NCBI GenBank assembly: GCA_021292105.1
Contig: CM037860.1
Location: forward strand, 12,728,698 to 12,792,697
Direction: 5' to 3'
DNA from: Anadara kagoshimensis
Lineage: Eukaryota > Mollusca > Bivalvia > Arcoida > Arcidae
Length of the DNA: 64,000 nucleotides
Shown here piece by piece: positions 1 to 11,800 of this stretch. Made by a program: the position numbers and the translations under genes. The stretch's first letter is position 1; every line of letters begins with the position of its first letter. Under the pieces are notes generated by a model, which worked only from the letters and a program-made list of their open reading frames with translations, was not told where the DNA came from and made no database searches.

Positions 1-160
1 GAATCGACAGCATGTCTCAGTCCCTCGTTACCTGTATCCCGACAGCTGTTCGACACCTGCTATCTATTTCTCGATAGCTTTCCATTCACTAGCTATCCAT
101 ATCTCTGCCACTTGGCAGCCTAGCTTCTACCTCTTTTTATTAGCTCAGTGTTAAATATTA
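1..160. mobile_element. Fragment related to the CCTGTCGAAAG MITE
   Basis: Shares CCATATCTCTGCC, CTTGGCAGCCTAGCTTC and CTCAGTGTTAAA with the element at 61353-61533. The left part lies outside the window. Confidence 0.6.
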
Positions 161-211
161 TACATTTTGTAAAGCAAATGGCCCACAGTCTCCTGCTTGA
201 TTGCAAATATC

Positions 212-612
212 CAATCAAAAACAAATATACCGATTCATGTCCAACTAACAACCCCAAAGCAAAGTAAAAACTTGAGAACTGATAAATTAGGTTAAACACG
301 TTAACCTCCACCAGGAAAGTACATGTAAGAACAGGTGCTTCGGAAAGATAAGCACCACCCATGTAGCTAGCTACACCCGTCATGTGTTTAATAAAATTGA
401 GAGTGAAATGAACATGGAACTATGGGACGTCAAACATATCCAGAGTAAATGAACATGGAACTATGGGGCGTCAAACATATCCAGAGTAAATGAACATGGA
501 ACTATGGGACGTCAAACATATCCAGAGCAATTCTAGACATCGTGCATATCCACAATACTGTGATTCCGGCCATTGAACTTTTTGAGGATCCTGATAAGCC
601 TAGGCAAATAAA
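212..612 (+). mobile_element. Dispersed repeat R1, with internal 41-42-bp triplication
   Basis: Carries the R1 blocks TAGCTAGCTACACCCGTCAT and GAACATGGAACTATGGGACG. The latter segment is repeated three times between about 400 and 525 with a period of 41-42 bases. No R1 copy elsewhere in the window shows this triplication. Confidence 0.8.
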
Positions 613-800
613 CGTTTTAGTAGGGATTTCGGTAATATTTATGACAAACAAAATGTAATGTCGAATATAGACTCAGTATGTTGTATGAAATATTAGGCCT
701 TAAAAGCAAATGTATTAACTCTGACTCAAAATACACCAGTGTGGCTCACAACCACAAGTTGTTTTGCATTATAAGTCGGCTCAATATGGACAAGGTATAC

Positions 801-929
801 CTTAATTGCATGTTGATCAAGTACTCTGAAATCAAATTCTGCTAGTGCTGCTTCCTTTGTGGTTTTACATGGAACTGGCGGAGGAACATCCTTTGGTTGT
901 AATGCGGTTCCATCAAAGTTGCGTGGACG
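801..929 (-). CDS. Paralogue C exon 2 (Pro-rich linker)
   Basis: 129 nt, 43 codons, phase 0-0. Acceptor TTTTTCGTAG, donor GTATAC. It encodes a Pro-rich stretch (PPPVP) followed by EFDFRVLDQHAIK, matching the DYQTVDNYVLN segment of paralogue A and DYDFEVFDE of paralogue B. There is no stop in this frame. Confidence 0.75.
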
Positions 930-1730
930 CTACGAAAAAGATCAAAATGAAAGTTAAACAGTTCCAATTGGTTTTCAGTGGAAGTCCGTAGAATCATAAA
1001 GATGTATTTCTCACAGATGTATTTTAGTTACACAGTTAAATAAATAGTAAATAGGATCAGAGTGAATCTTCAAGTTCGACGTCAGCCGTATAAATATAAT
1101 TATTATACCTCATTAGAAAAATATGATACTATCTGTAATTTGATTGGATCGTTGGATCATGTGATCAGGGTGGAGAAAACATCGTGTATCCCTCTGAAAA
1201 CATCATATCCCACCTCTTCGGAACACACCATGACGTCACAATGATATGACGTCATCGACGGAGAATCAGTGACGACGTTCTAGCGTTTGCCTCCGATGAG
1301 TTCCGATATGAAAAAAAGCAATGAATCGGAGAAGGACTGGTGTTTTCAAGATGTCTTTTTTGTAAATATTTTCTTCCTTTCTGTCTTTCTTATTACCATG
1401 GTTATCTTTCGGTATAATAAACAATTTATTGTCTTTGTGTGAGGGAGATATGAACATTTGTTCATATCTCCCTCACACAAAGGCAATAAATGTATAATAT
1501 TATACACATGTAATCGATATAATTTTAGCAGATTGAAAATTTGATGATAAGCATACCAAAATAACTCTGTCTTAGAGTGTGCCACTCAGCTCTTACGGTT
1601 TTGTCCCTTTTAATTGCTACGCGCTTTGTTTTAGATTTTAAAACAGATGAGACCATAGATGTGTCTATAAACTCCACACAGTCTAAGATAAACTTACCAA
1701 ATTTGATGGATTGTTTCCCATATTTCAGAA
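801..1730 (-). CDS. Paralogue C, KY/hillarin-like protein, 5' part only (exons 1-2)
   Basis: This is the start of a third family member, transcribed leftwards out of the window. Exon 1 (1698-1721) encodes MGNNPSNL and is followed by a consensus GTAAGT donor. Exon 2 (801-929) carries the Pro-rich linker (DVPPPVP) and an acidic-aromatic segment (EFDFRVLDQ) that aligns with exon 2 of paralogues A and B. Both junctions are phase 0. A TTATACAG acceptor nine bases upstream of the ATG implies a 5'UTR intron, as also seen in A. The transglutaminase-like and later domains would lie left of base 1, so function rests on the paralogues. Confident as a family member; nothing can be said about its C-terminus. 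Confidence 0.75.
1698..1721 (-). CDS. Paralogue C exon 1 (start codon, myristoylation-type N-terminus)
   Basis: Eight codons, M-G-N-N-P-S-N-L, end at a strong GTAAGTTT donor. Gly2 with Ser6 fits the N-myristoyltransferase pattern. The start was chosen because A and B begin with the same kind of very short Met-Gly exon, and because the phase (0) matches exon 2. The coding part is only 24 nt. Confidence 0.65.
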
Positions 1731-3502
1731 CTGTATAAAAGTTAGGTTTAAACTGTCTTTACTTTTATATCCTCATTTTCTGTAGAAAATAAATACATGT
1801 CTAATTCACTTAAATTTCAAGCAACATTATGATAACAGGACGCTGTTATTCAAAACACGTCTTGGCCAAAAACTTGAACCACATATCTCTAACGGGTTGG
1901 TTTGTGAAGATTTGTATTTTGTAAAGCATGGAAATGTTTTTGAAACATTTATTCAAAAGTTTTAAATACTATTGTTGTTACATAAAACGACTAGGTAAAA
2001 GTATATGTTTCTAATGAAAATATTCAAATCTAATGTAGTATTTTTAATTTTCCTTAAACATTTTGTTAAGCTGAGGAAGCTTTGGACAACCGAAGTCCAG
2101 TGTGCTAGCAGATGTTTTTCAAAAATAAATAAATAAGCAAGTGTAAAATTATGTAATCGGTCCAAAAACTAATTTCTATAATATCTAGTAATTATTATAG
2201 AACATTTATATCAAATATTGTATTGATGTTTTAAAATTTTACTATAAAATTTGGTTAAAAAACCCTGTTAGAACAATACTCTATCTAAACCTCATTTAAA
2301 ATGGCCATTTAATCATTGTTTCTAAAACATAAAACAAATAAATTCAATATTTGAAGAATAGTTACGAACATCACGAATTGACTTTTAAAAATCATAAAAT
2401 TAAAAACAAAATAATAAGCAGTACATTACAAATTTTTATAAGAAAATTAAGAAAGATTTTACCTCAAAATCTAGGTTTCCGTGTGAAATCTTCCAGGATT
2501 TGATTTTAAACATTTAAAGTTTATTATAGTGATCGATAAACTGTCTAAAATTCTGATCGATTGAGGATAAAGAGAAAATTACTTAAACTCGGTCGGAATT
2601 AAACTTTTAATTCATTAATCCACTTTGTTTAACAAAATGCATGCCCTAATTCTTTAAATTTGAAAATTAAGGCGATGGTTTATTTGATAATCCGTATGTT
2701 AATTTTAGTTAAAATTCTATTTCCACCATTATTTAGAGATTAAGGTTCGAACGTGCTAATAATCCTTATCCACTGTTTCTTTCTCTTCAAATCCTTCTTC
2801 TACAGACCCAGACATAGTGCAATAAACATTCTTTGTTAAAATCACAGGCAATATTTACTTCTGATGTAACTGGGTATTCGGAGTTATTTTTAATCTTTTG
2901 AAATGACGTGTATATGTGTGTAACATTGTTTTTAGAAGCTACCTATTATTCATAATTCTAAAGCTAAATGACTGATTCAAAGATAACCTTTCAGAACACC
3001 TGACCTCACTTACCTGGTGGTAGTTCAGGGTCAACATTCCTGCCACATTCACCTCGTCAAATTGTACGTTTCACATGTACACATATTCAGTGTTAGCGTA
3101 CTTCTTCTTTTAAACCTTTTGTCATACCTGTTGCTTTATGGATGTGTTCAGAAGAGTTTAAACCATGAGCAACTATGTTTATTGACAACAAACTGAATGC
3201 ATTCCAGACTGACTGACATGGATGCTGTATTCTTGTTCATCACCTTTTATTACAATGTCCATCGTTCATCACTGATGTTTTTGTTGGAAGTTACAAAGTT
3301 TTTCTGTAACCTATTTTCAGGGGTAGGAATGTGTTATTACAGATACCAAAAATAAGATAAAAAAACCTGACATTTACGCTTGATCCAGGGTGTATAATTT
3401 GATAGTCCTCTAAAGACATTCTGATTTTTACTTCTTGAAGCATTCATCACAGTAGTACTATTTATTATACAATATTTTTTTCCAAATTTTTCAGTTTTAA
3501 TA

Positions 3503-3672
3503 CCGTGGGGGTGTAGCTAGCTAGAAAAGGAGCTGCTTCCCCTTTCGGAGGAGCATGCACACAGCCTCACTTCCCTGGTGGAAGTTCACGTGTTCAACTA
3601 CATTTGCCAGTTCTTACTTTGCTTTTGGGATTGAGTTTTGGATATGAACCAGTATGATTGTTTTTTATTAGA
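3503..3672 (-). mobile_element. Dispersed repeat R1 fragment
   Basis: GTGTAGCTAGCTAG, CCTCACTTCCCTGGTGGAAG and TTGGATATGAACCAGTATG blocks in minus orientation, between paralogues C and B. Confidence 0.75.
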
Positions 3673-4264
3673 TGCCAATACGTTTGGTGTTATTTTCCAT
3701 TTACATTCAACTAGATTAAGTTATTAATTCAACAGCTTAAGCTCATTGTTGGAACCCGTGTACGATGTCCTACCGTAAAAAATCATCTACTAGCAAATAC
3801 GCCGTTGCAATGGCAGTCGCTGTCCATGCTAGACATCATTGCATATTTCAAATTCCATCAGCTGTAATGTGTTATCTCAACAATTGGCAGATAAACTTTT
3901 GACAAAATTCTAATGATTTTATAGGTTGAATGATAAAATGTTGATTTAGTTCACAATAGTGTCTTATGCAATAGATTTTTTACCGAAAAAATCTGTTTTG
4001 TGTTGAAGAAAACTGGTGTATCGGAGGAAGCCATCGACTTTAGGCAAGCGAACTGACAAACTTTCACGCTATGATCAGACCTTGTATTTAAACTTAGAAG
4101 TTGAGTGACTGTTACCAGTAAGCTGGCGCTTTAGACCACTGGACCACCGATGCCCCCATTTTACTGTATGCATGGGTTATGCACTGCATGTTTTGTTATA
4201 CTTCTAATAGACACTTTATACATGTACCTATGTTTAACTTTATAAGCGGAGCAATGGTGCTAAT

Positions 4265-4460
4265 GTGGCATTCAAAATTCATTCACTTATACCAAGGAAG
4301 CCAGTTCCGGAATGGTTGAGGAAACCATAGTACAAAGAGAAATCCACCGGTCTATGTCAAGCGAACTGTCTTGTGCTAGGGTCTGCTCGAGCTGATTCGA
4401 ACCTAGAATGTATGTGGCACTGTGATCTGTTCCCGCCACTTTAAGTCATTCTGTCACCTA
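4265..4460 (-). mobile_element. tRNA-Leu/Ser-type SINE, degenerate
   Basis: Contains CTGATTCGAACCTAG (B-box-like), TCAAGCGAACTG and GAAACCATAGTAC blocks shared with copies near 4020-4165, 12150-12340, 46310-46535 and 47630-47840. Confidence 0.55.
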
Positions 4461-5089
4461 CGTTCCTTCTCATGAGATAATTTGTTAACAGTTTGCAAGG
4501 ATTCGTCTCTGTGGAAAACATGGTTTGGTACAGTGAACATGGTAACTTGCGATTGAAGGCAAACACATTACTATCGATTTGGTATGATATTATAATTTAT
4601 TTCTAAAGCTATCTTGTTATGTGTTAGCATATGTTAACATATCTTGCTACAAGGTTTCTATGAAGTTTGTATAATTCTGGGGTTACAATGTTCTTAATTT
4701 ATATACCTTGCTACAATGTTTCTATAAATTTTGAAGGAAGCATGATAATAATTAACCCAGTAACATGTAGATATATAAAAGACTGAAAACCAGAAGCAAT
4801 CAACTTGCTTACACATCTGATATATCAATCTAAATCTAACAAATACTTCCGGGTGGTGATAAATAAATGTGACACCACCAAGTTCAACAGACTGTAAAAC
4901 TTTGAGAAACACTCATTTGACAGTATTTCACGTGATAAATGTGTAAATGATATACATCTATCAATGCGTTATCGATATGATTAAGCATGTTTGATGACGT
5001 CATAAAATCCTAACGATATGTCACCATGATTTCATTTTTATCTTCATGAGATCAAAAGACACCCAACATAATTATGAACATATCTAGTT

Positions 5090-5239
5090 TTATATTTTCA
5101 TCACGATGGTACTTTGACGTCTTGCTCGTATTTTCCACATGTTTGATGATCTAGGTATGGATGGCCGACTACCAAATGAACTCGTTTTCCTTAACGTAGA
5201 ATCATAATAGGATTCTATTTCACGAATCATGGCCTTTAC
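5090..5239 (-). CDS. Paralogue B exon 8 (terminal exon, basic tail, stop)
   Basis: 50 codons including TAA. Acceptor TTTTTCAG, phase 0. VKAMIREIES continues the stalk-like helix after the conserved Trp. The tail RKTSSFGSRPSIPRSS is Ser/Arg-rich and could be phosphorylated by basophilic kinases (inference). No nearby AATAAA was clear on the minus strand. Confidence 0.8.
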   Translation of the reverse strand, partial: VKAMIREIESYYDSTLRKTSSFGSRPSIPRSSNMWKIRARRQSTIVMKI

Positions 5240-8200
5240 CTGAAAAACAAACAAAACTAAACGTCAAACAGCACAGTACCACTAAGTAATACCAACAAGG
5301 AAATTCAGCGAAGTAGGACCCCCGCCAATAGGCACTTTTTGTAATTTGCACCTATGTTCAAATGGCCAATACTCCAGAAAAATTAGCAAACTAACTGGAT
5401 AATGATGAAGGATGGTGATATACACATCGCCTATTAATGTTGATGCTATGCAAATTAAGATTTTTGCCTAAAATACATTTATTTCGAATAACTAGTGAAG
5501 AATACATAGCGTAAAGTATTTTTCACCTACCAATATGCACCTAAAACACACACTTGGCAATAGCAAACACAATCAAATACAAACATACTAATCAGTGTCC
5601 AAATAACAACCGAGATTAAGAAAATAATGACAGAAACGAGCAAGCAAGACAAGAACAAGAAACAAACATTAGAACCACTGCTTCTAAAATTAGTGAGTTT
5701 GGACGTATTTAATGATAAAATTTCTTGTACTATTGAAGAGCCACAATTAACCAACTTACTCCATAACTAGATGCCCTTTAAAAATTAAAAATAACAAGAA
5801 ATATGTGAGCTACTTAGTATACCCCCACTTAACACTTCAACCATTGACCGTACATGTAAAGTTGAATTTTATTATGTCCTGTAACGTTGCTGAGGTCCAA
5901 CAAAAAATTGGTATCTTTTTATTCAATATGACCAGACGTAGATGTTTCAATGCCTTTTTATGATGTTTTAAGTGGTTACTGCAGTGTTACTTTTATCCAT
6001 GTCCAACTAAATTATATGATCAAGTGTTTTAGTTTATATGATCAAATGTTTTAATTTATATGATCAAATTTTTAATTTTTATGGACAAATTTGTGTTGTA
6101 TTTTTTTACATGCATGTATTTTAATTATAGATATAATATGTAGTGTCTCGTAGGCCATATGTGGCCGAATATAAAAATTTTATAATGTTTTTTATGTGTA
6201 TATAAACATTAAATTTTTATATAAAATAAAATAAATTATTATTATTATTATTATTATGTAAAAACAATAAGCAGGAAGTAGATGTCTGGCAGACTTGAAA
6301 TCGTTGCTTGTGCTATGGAACCTCATATTGAACTTTGTTTTTTCGGACGAAAGTTAAATCAGTGTAACCCATCTTCTTCGAAGCGGGGGTATAAAAACTA
6401 AGATTTAATTTACAATAACAATAATCCAACAATGATATCTTACCCAAACATAGAACACGGCTGCACCTCTGCTGACGTCACGTATCTCTGTGACTGTAAA
6501 TGACCTCATCAATGATTTGGCGGTAGAGACCACTTCCCTGTCAACTGACCGGGGGTCAAACTGGACGATTCTTCTCATAATGTTTTCTTTTCCTGTTTTA
6601 TATAAGAACTTCTTGCATGTTCGCCAATCCTGAAGATAAAAAATATACCATTTTTTTAAATGTATATGATTTGTCAGTTTATACATAAAACGCTAAGAAT
6701 AGTGACGTCACCATATAGTGTCGAATCATTCATTTTTGTGGTGTATAATTTTCGTGGTTTCAAGGAAAAGGCATTGCATACGATGTTGAATTCTTGGTTT
6801 GTTGTTACCATTTAAGGTAAGTTTGTAACGAACATTATTTCGTTGAATTGCAAAATTCGTGGGAAAGGGTGTCCGCCAAAATCTACGAAAAATGCGGCAC
6901 CATTAATTAATGATTTCACAGAACGGCACAATGATATCAAAGAAGTTCAGCGGCTTTAAAAATATACAGTTCTAGTTTGGGTTAAACTTGCTTCTTCCAC
7001 TAAAACAAGAACAAATTCGATGTAACAAGTTTAAAAAATGTGAATTTTTTGAGAACATATTTCCGATTGTCAAATTTGGGCAGTCCAGACTCTTTTCACT
7101 AATGCAGAATATAATGTCTATATCGGTATTAATACATCCATCAGAATGTGACTAAGTAAAGTACAATATAAACAACTGTTTACAACATATCCATGATCTA
7201 GAGTTGGTTATAAATAACCGTATTAAATTAAAAAAACATATCAGGCAGTATAGCTACTTGAATCTATCTAAATCTTGAAATAAAAACAATAAGCGTGTTA
7301 TTTCAAAATATATTTTAACAAACTGCGAAATTATTTATTTTTGTGGTTCTGAGAACAAATTTCGTAGGGTCGTAAATTAATGGCTTGCAATTGTTTCCGC
7401 TGAAGGGAAGTTTGTAATAGAACATATAAATTTGCGAGTGATAGTATCCACGAAAACAATAAAAATGGGGAGAAAATTCGAATGATTTGACACATGTAAC
7501 TGAAAACGTATTTTTCTGATTCGGGGTGAAAAGGTTCTAGATAACACGAAATCCCTAGTGATTTAACCTAGTTTGTAAACAGAGTAGAAATGACAAGTGA
7601 CTTTTATTCGTTTGTATCTAAATCACCAGTGAGTAGTATATAGATGCAACATATCTGCACACATTGTAGGTATGATGCATCTATATACTATTCCAGTGAA
7701 ACTATCCTTTGAAACAATTAAATTGGTGGAACAAATGTTATAATAATTGGTTCGTTTGTACATGCCTACCTTCAAATCACCTGTATCATCTCCCAATAAT
7801 AAAGCCGTGGCTGCTAACACTTGGTGTACACCTCTAGGTGGGGTAGGGTACTGTTTCATCTCTGTCAGAACATTCTGGTTCAGTTGTAGAACGTTCTTAG
7901 ATAAATGTTCTATTCTGTTAAGTCTGTTTAACACTCTTGTAGCCACCAGGATCTGCATATCAAGTTTCTTGTCAAAATTGACAAATCTAGCCCGTTTTAT
8001 TGCCTTGGCCAGTAACCCCTTTCTTCTGCAATGACATGCTGCTATTAGATCTGAAATGAAGAAAATTCATTCAATAGTAATACGGGCTAAAATGACAATG
8101 CTTAAGGTATTGATCCTCACACATCTTATAGATGTGGGTTTTAAGCGCAACTTCTTTCTTAATATAGCTTTTACGAATACATGTAATTAAAACAGAAATA

Positions 8201-8808
8201 AATCGCTAGAACAGCAAATTTTTTGCTGTTGGAATCCTGATTGAAATTATCTGCTAACGGACTAATACAAAAGAGAACCGAAACATTTGTACACATACAT
8301 TTTTGTATAGATTAATCCTTGAAATATTAAAAAATATTGTACGCACAATTTTTTTTTCAAAAATGGTTGAAAGCACTTGGTACCAAGCTATTGCAAAAAT
8401 GTTTGAATTGCATGTATTGTATTTTCAATTTATTTAGAAATCTAGAAAGTATTTCCCTAGCTAAATTTGATTAAATATATTTTGGTAAATTGGATATTTT
8501 TCAACCCTTTGAAGAAATATTTGTTTCACAATTTTAGTCCAAGCACTACTGATGGGGAATTGTATTCCGAAACGACCGTCTATTACTGTAAAATTAGCAC
8601 TGGTATAATATGTAATTTAAAGCACAGAGCCGGTACCTCTGCCGATGGATATTTCTCCATGGATATCACCAACTCAGTAGGCAAAACTTTTGTACTGTCC
8701 GGAATATACTATTTCTGCAATTTTCGACCAAGTACAACTGATGAGGAATTGTATTCCGAATCGGCCGTATATTGTTGTAAAATTAACACTGGTATAATAA
8801 TTATGTAA

Positions 8809-8886
<78 letters not shown>

Positions 8887-11800
8887 GACTTGTTTTATAT
8901 CCTTACATTGTTTGGCCTTGAGTAATTCTATGGCCCTGTTGGCTGCTGCCTCGAATGTTTTACCATCTTCATCTGAAGGTGCTGTAGACTTGTATATCTG
9001 TAGGTGCAGCACTAATGCGTGTAAATCATTCAGCTTCATTGCTTTCTTGACGTTCTTCTCAGCTTGTTTGTGTTTAACTGAAAGTATAGAGATTATTATC
9101 TGTCAGTAAAAAGACTTGTTTTTGATGTATGTGCTGCATGTTCAGATGCGTTTTGAAGAACGAGATTTAGAAAGTTACTCATTTGCTGTAAAGCTGAAAA
9201 AGTTTCTGAATACCGATATTGTGACTAGCTTAAACAAATTCGCAAGAGAACGGTAATATAGGTAAATTCCTAAAATAAAAAACTGGTGGTGTCATATACC
9301 ATTTTTTTAATGTATTTATGATTAAATTTAAAAAATATGGTATATGACAGTAGTATCGAAACTAGACGATGGTCATCATAGTACGTGTATAATCTTTGTA
9401 TCAATATATCAAACTCTAAATCAAAACAAAACGTTGTAAAATTGTCAATGACGGCACTCTTCATCCAAACTTGGAAGTTTTAACATCGGTCCCCTCTGTG
9501 AGTTCGTCTTGTCTTGATAGCTTGATGTTTTGTGTTCGAACAAGCTACCATGTCCATGTTTTTATAGACAATAAGTATTATTTTTTTATTTTAACAGAAA
9601 ATATAAATGACTTTCAAGAGTATTACAAACCTGATTAAAATCAATAATCAATATTAAAAACAAACATACCAGATCACAATATCTTAGAACAACTTACCTT
9701 GACGTTTATATGCCTCTCTTTGTATGGGTCATTTCTTCCAACACAGGACTTTTTACAGATTTTTTGTCATCCGATTCTGTCGGCTGGTCATCGCCTGTTC
9801 CATTGCTTTCATCAACGTCATCAGGATTAATCGTCATGTCTTTCCCTTCCACGTTATCCATGTCCCCATTTGTTATGTCCTCACTTTGGTTTTTATTGGA
9901 ACGATTTTTGTTCTCAATTATTTCATCTACAGTTTTGACTGGAATGATAATTTTGTTTGTGTCTTTGTTCTCTTGTATTTCATCTGGTTCTACTGGTGTT
10001 TTCATAGCATTTTCTTTGTTTTTCCTCTCGATATCGTCCTCTATTTCGTTATTATTATCCTCTATAACCTTATTTGTTTCTATAATCTTGTCTAGCTGCG
10101 AGACGGACACGTCGCGATAATCGTATATATTATCGTCAATGTTTTCATATTCGTTTTCCGAAATAGTACCATTCTGTGACTTGTTTTCGTTTTCACTTCT
10201 ATCCTTTACCTCTTCTTCTTCCTCTTCCTGTTTCTCCTCTTCCGGTTTGAGCATTTTCATGAGTGCTTTTATGTCTTCGTGATACGTATCCTGTGGGTCC
10301 CGTCTCTCTATTATATATCTACCTATACCAGTCATACTGTTGCCTTTATCCTTTCCGAAAACATCAACTAAATACTCTCCATAGTCTTCTACAGTTACTT
10401 CTAAGGAGGAATCTTTGCGTTCAATCTTGCTCATCTTTTTAACATTTGATCACAATCTCTCGCATCTCTCCTACAAATATTGGCAAACAAAAATTTGCAG
10501 TTATGACGAAGTGGTATTTTGACGTTTTCTCGGATGTATGTATGGACTCCGTAGGCATTTCGTCAATGATGTCGTCATCATCAAACTTTACCCGTTTTGA
10601 AGCATAGCCACTTGAGTTTATTAAGCCACTGTAAACGTCATATATGAGATCTGGATTCTCATCTTTTATACCGAAGACATTGATAGAGTATTCTCCCTTT
10701 ACAGGCATGTCAATGATGAACAAACAAAGCCCCTCTTCCTCGCGTTTGTCGAAACTCATTCTACTACTGGCATTTCGTCTGGCACTGAACACTTCACAAA
10801 TAACTTAACCCCGACATGTTTTACCTCAAATTCTAATCTAGCCTTGCCATCCCACCCTTTTATAAGTCCACTTGGGTGACTTAATGGATAAATGTCCAGT
10901 AACTTTGCACCCTCCTTTTGTCCAAGATGGTTTCCTATAATGTCTGGATATGGCGAAACGTCAACTGGGTCGTTTTTACACATGACCATAAAATTAAAAT
11001 ATTTGTATCTTCGACCAATTTGTCATGTTCATAAATGTCTGCATATATTTTTAAAGCATATTCACCGGATTTTGCTACCCTGACGTTCACAATGAATTCA
11101 TCATGGTCAAACCGTGAAAAAGAGTACCTTGATAATGCTGCGTTGTCGTGCTCTAATGATTTCAATGAATGGTAAATGTGATGATTTCCCGCCACTTTTA
11201 TTCGCACTTCCGCCTCGCCATTGTTTGTATGAATACATGAATCATTCGGAGTGATGGTAACAAATCCATATTTTTCTGCGTGTGGATTTGGTCCCCAACC
11301 AATTTCCGGACAATCAGGAAAAGGCATACAGTTCTCCATTGTTGCTGAACATTCAATGACATAGGTACATATAAGTTCGAATGAATCCGATGTTTCAAGG
11401 TCACACCCAAAAATATCCATTTGGAATTTTCCGGTAAACGGAAACCGTAAAACAAATCGGAGATATTTGTTTGTGTGTTCGAACCCAACAAACCTTTCAA
11501 GGAATATATCAACTTTTTTGTCAGTTTCCAATTCTGTCCTTGACTGAAACAGAGTATACATGAATTTGAAGTTATGACTTCTTTCCTCAGGCAAAGTAAA
11601 TTCCAATCCAATAGGTTTCCCCTCTGATTTCAGACTACAAAGCATTATTTTCTTGTTTTTGATTCCCATTTGCATTTTGGTAAACATTTCACGAACATAT
11701 AAGCGACTTTCAAATTCTTCTACATCCAAAGGATGTCTCAGCAATTGCCAGTCCTTGTCATTTGGTAAATGTGTCCATATAAACGCGTCTGGGTCTGTTA

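Larger units (their letters stand above)
1731..5089. other. Intergenic DNA between paralogues C and B
   Basis: About 3.4 kb with no supportable exon on either strand. It holds a dispersed-repeat copy (3503-3672) and two degenerate tRNA-Leu/Ser-type SINE copies (4020-4165, 4265-4460). The promoter of C must lie here, but no core element can be called with confidence. Confidence 0.5.

Noticed and set aside
2750-2820. Possible alternative first exon of paralogue C (ATG TCT GGG...)
   Set aside because: It lacks a convincing donor and the Met-Gly start shared by the family. The exon at 1698-1721 fits better.
7747-8034. Plus-strand frame opposite paralogue B exon 6
   Set aside because: The minus-strand reading has matching splice sites, a paralogue of equal length and a conserved domain. 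The plus frame has none.
9710-10120. Plus-strand frames rich in Ser/Phe/Val opposite the B large exon
   Set aside because: They are antisense shadows of the acidic, Asn-rich region of paralogue B.
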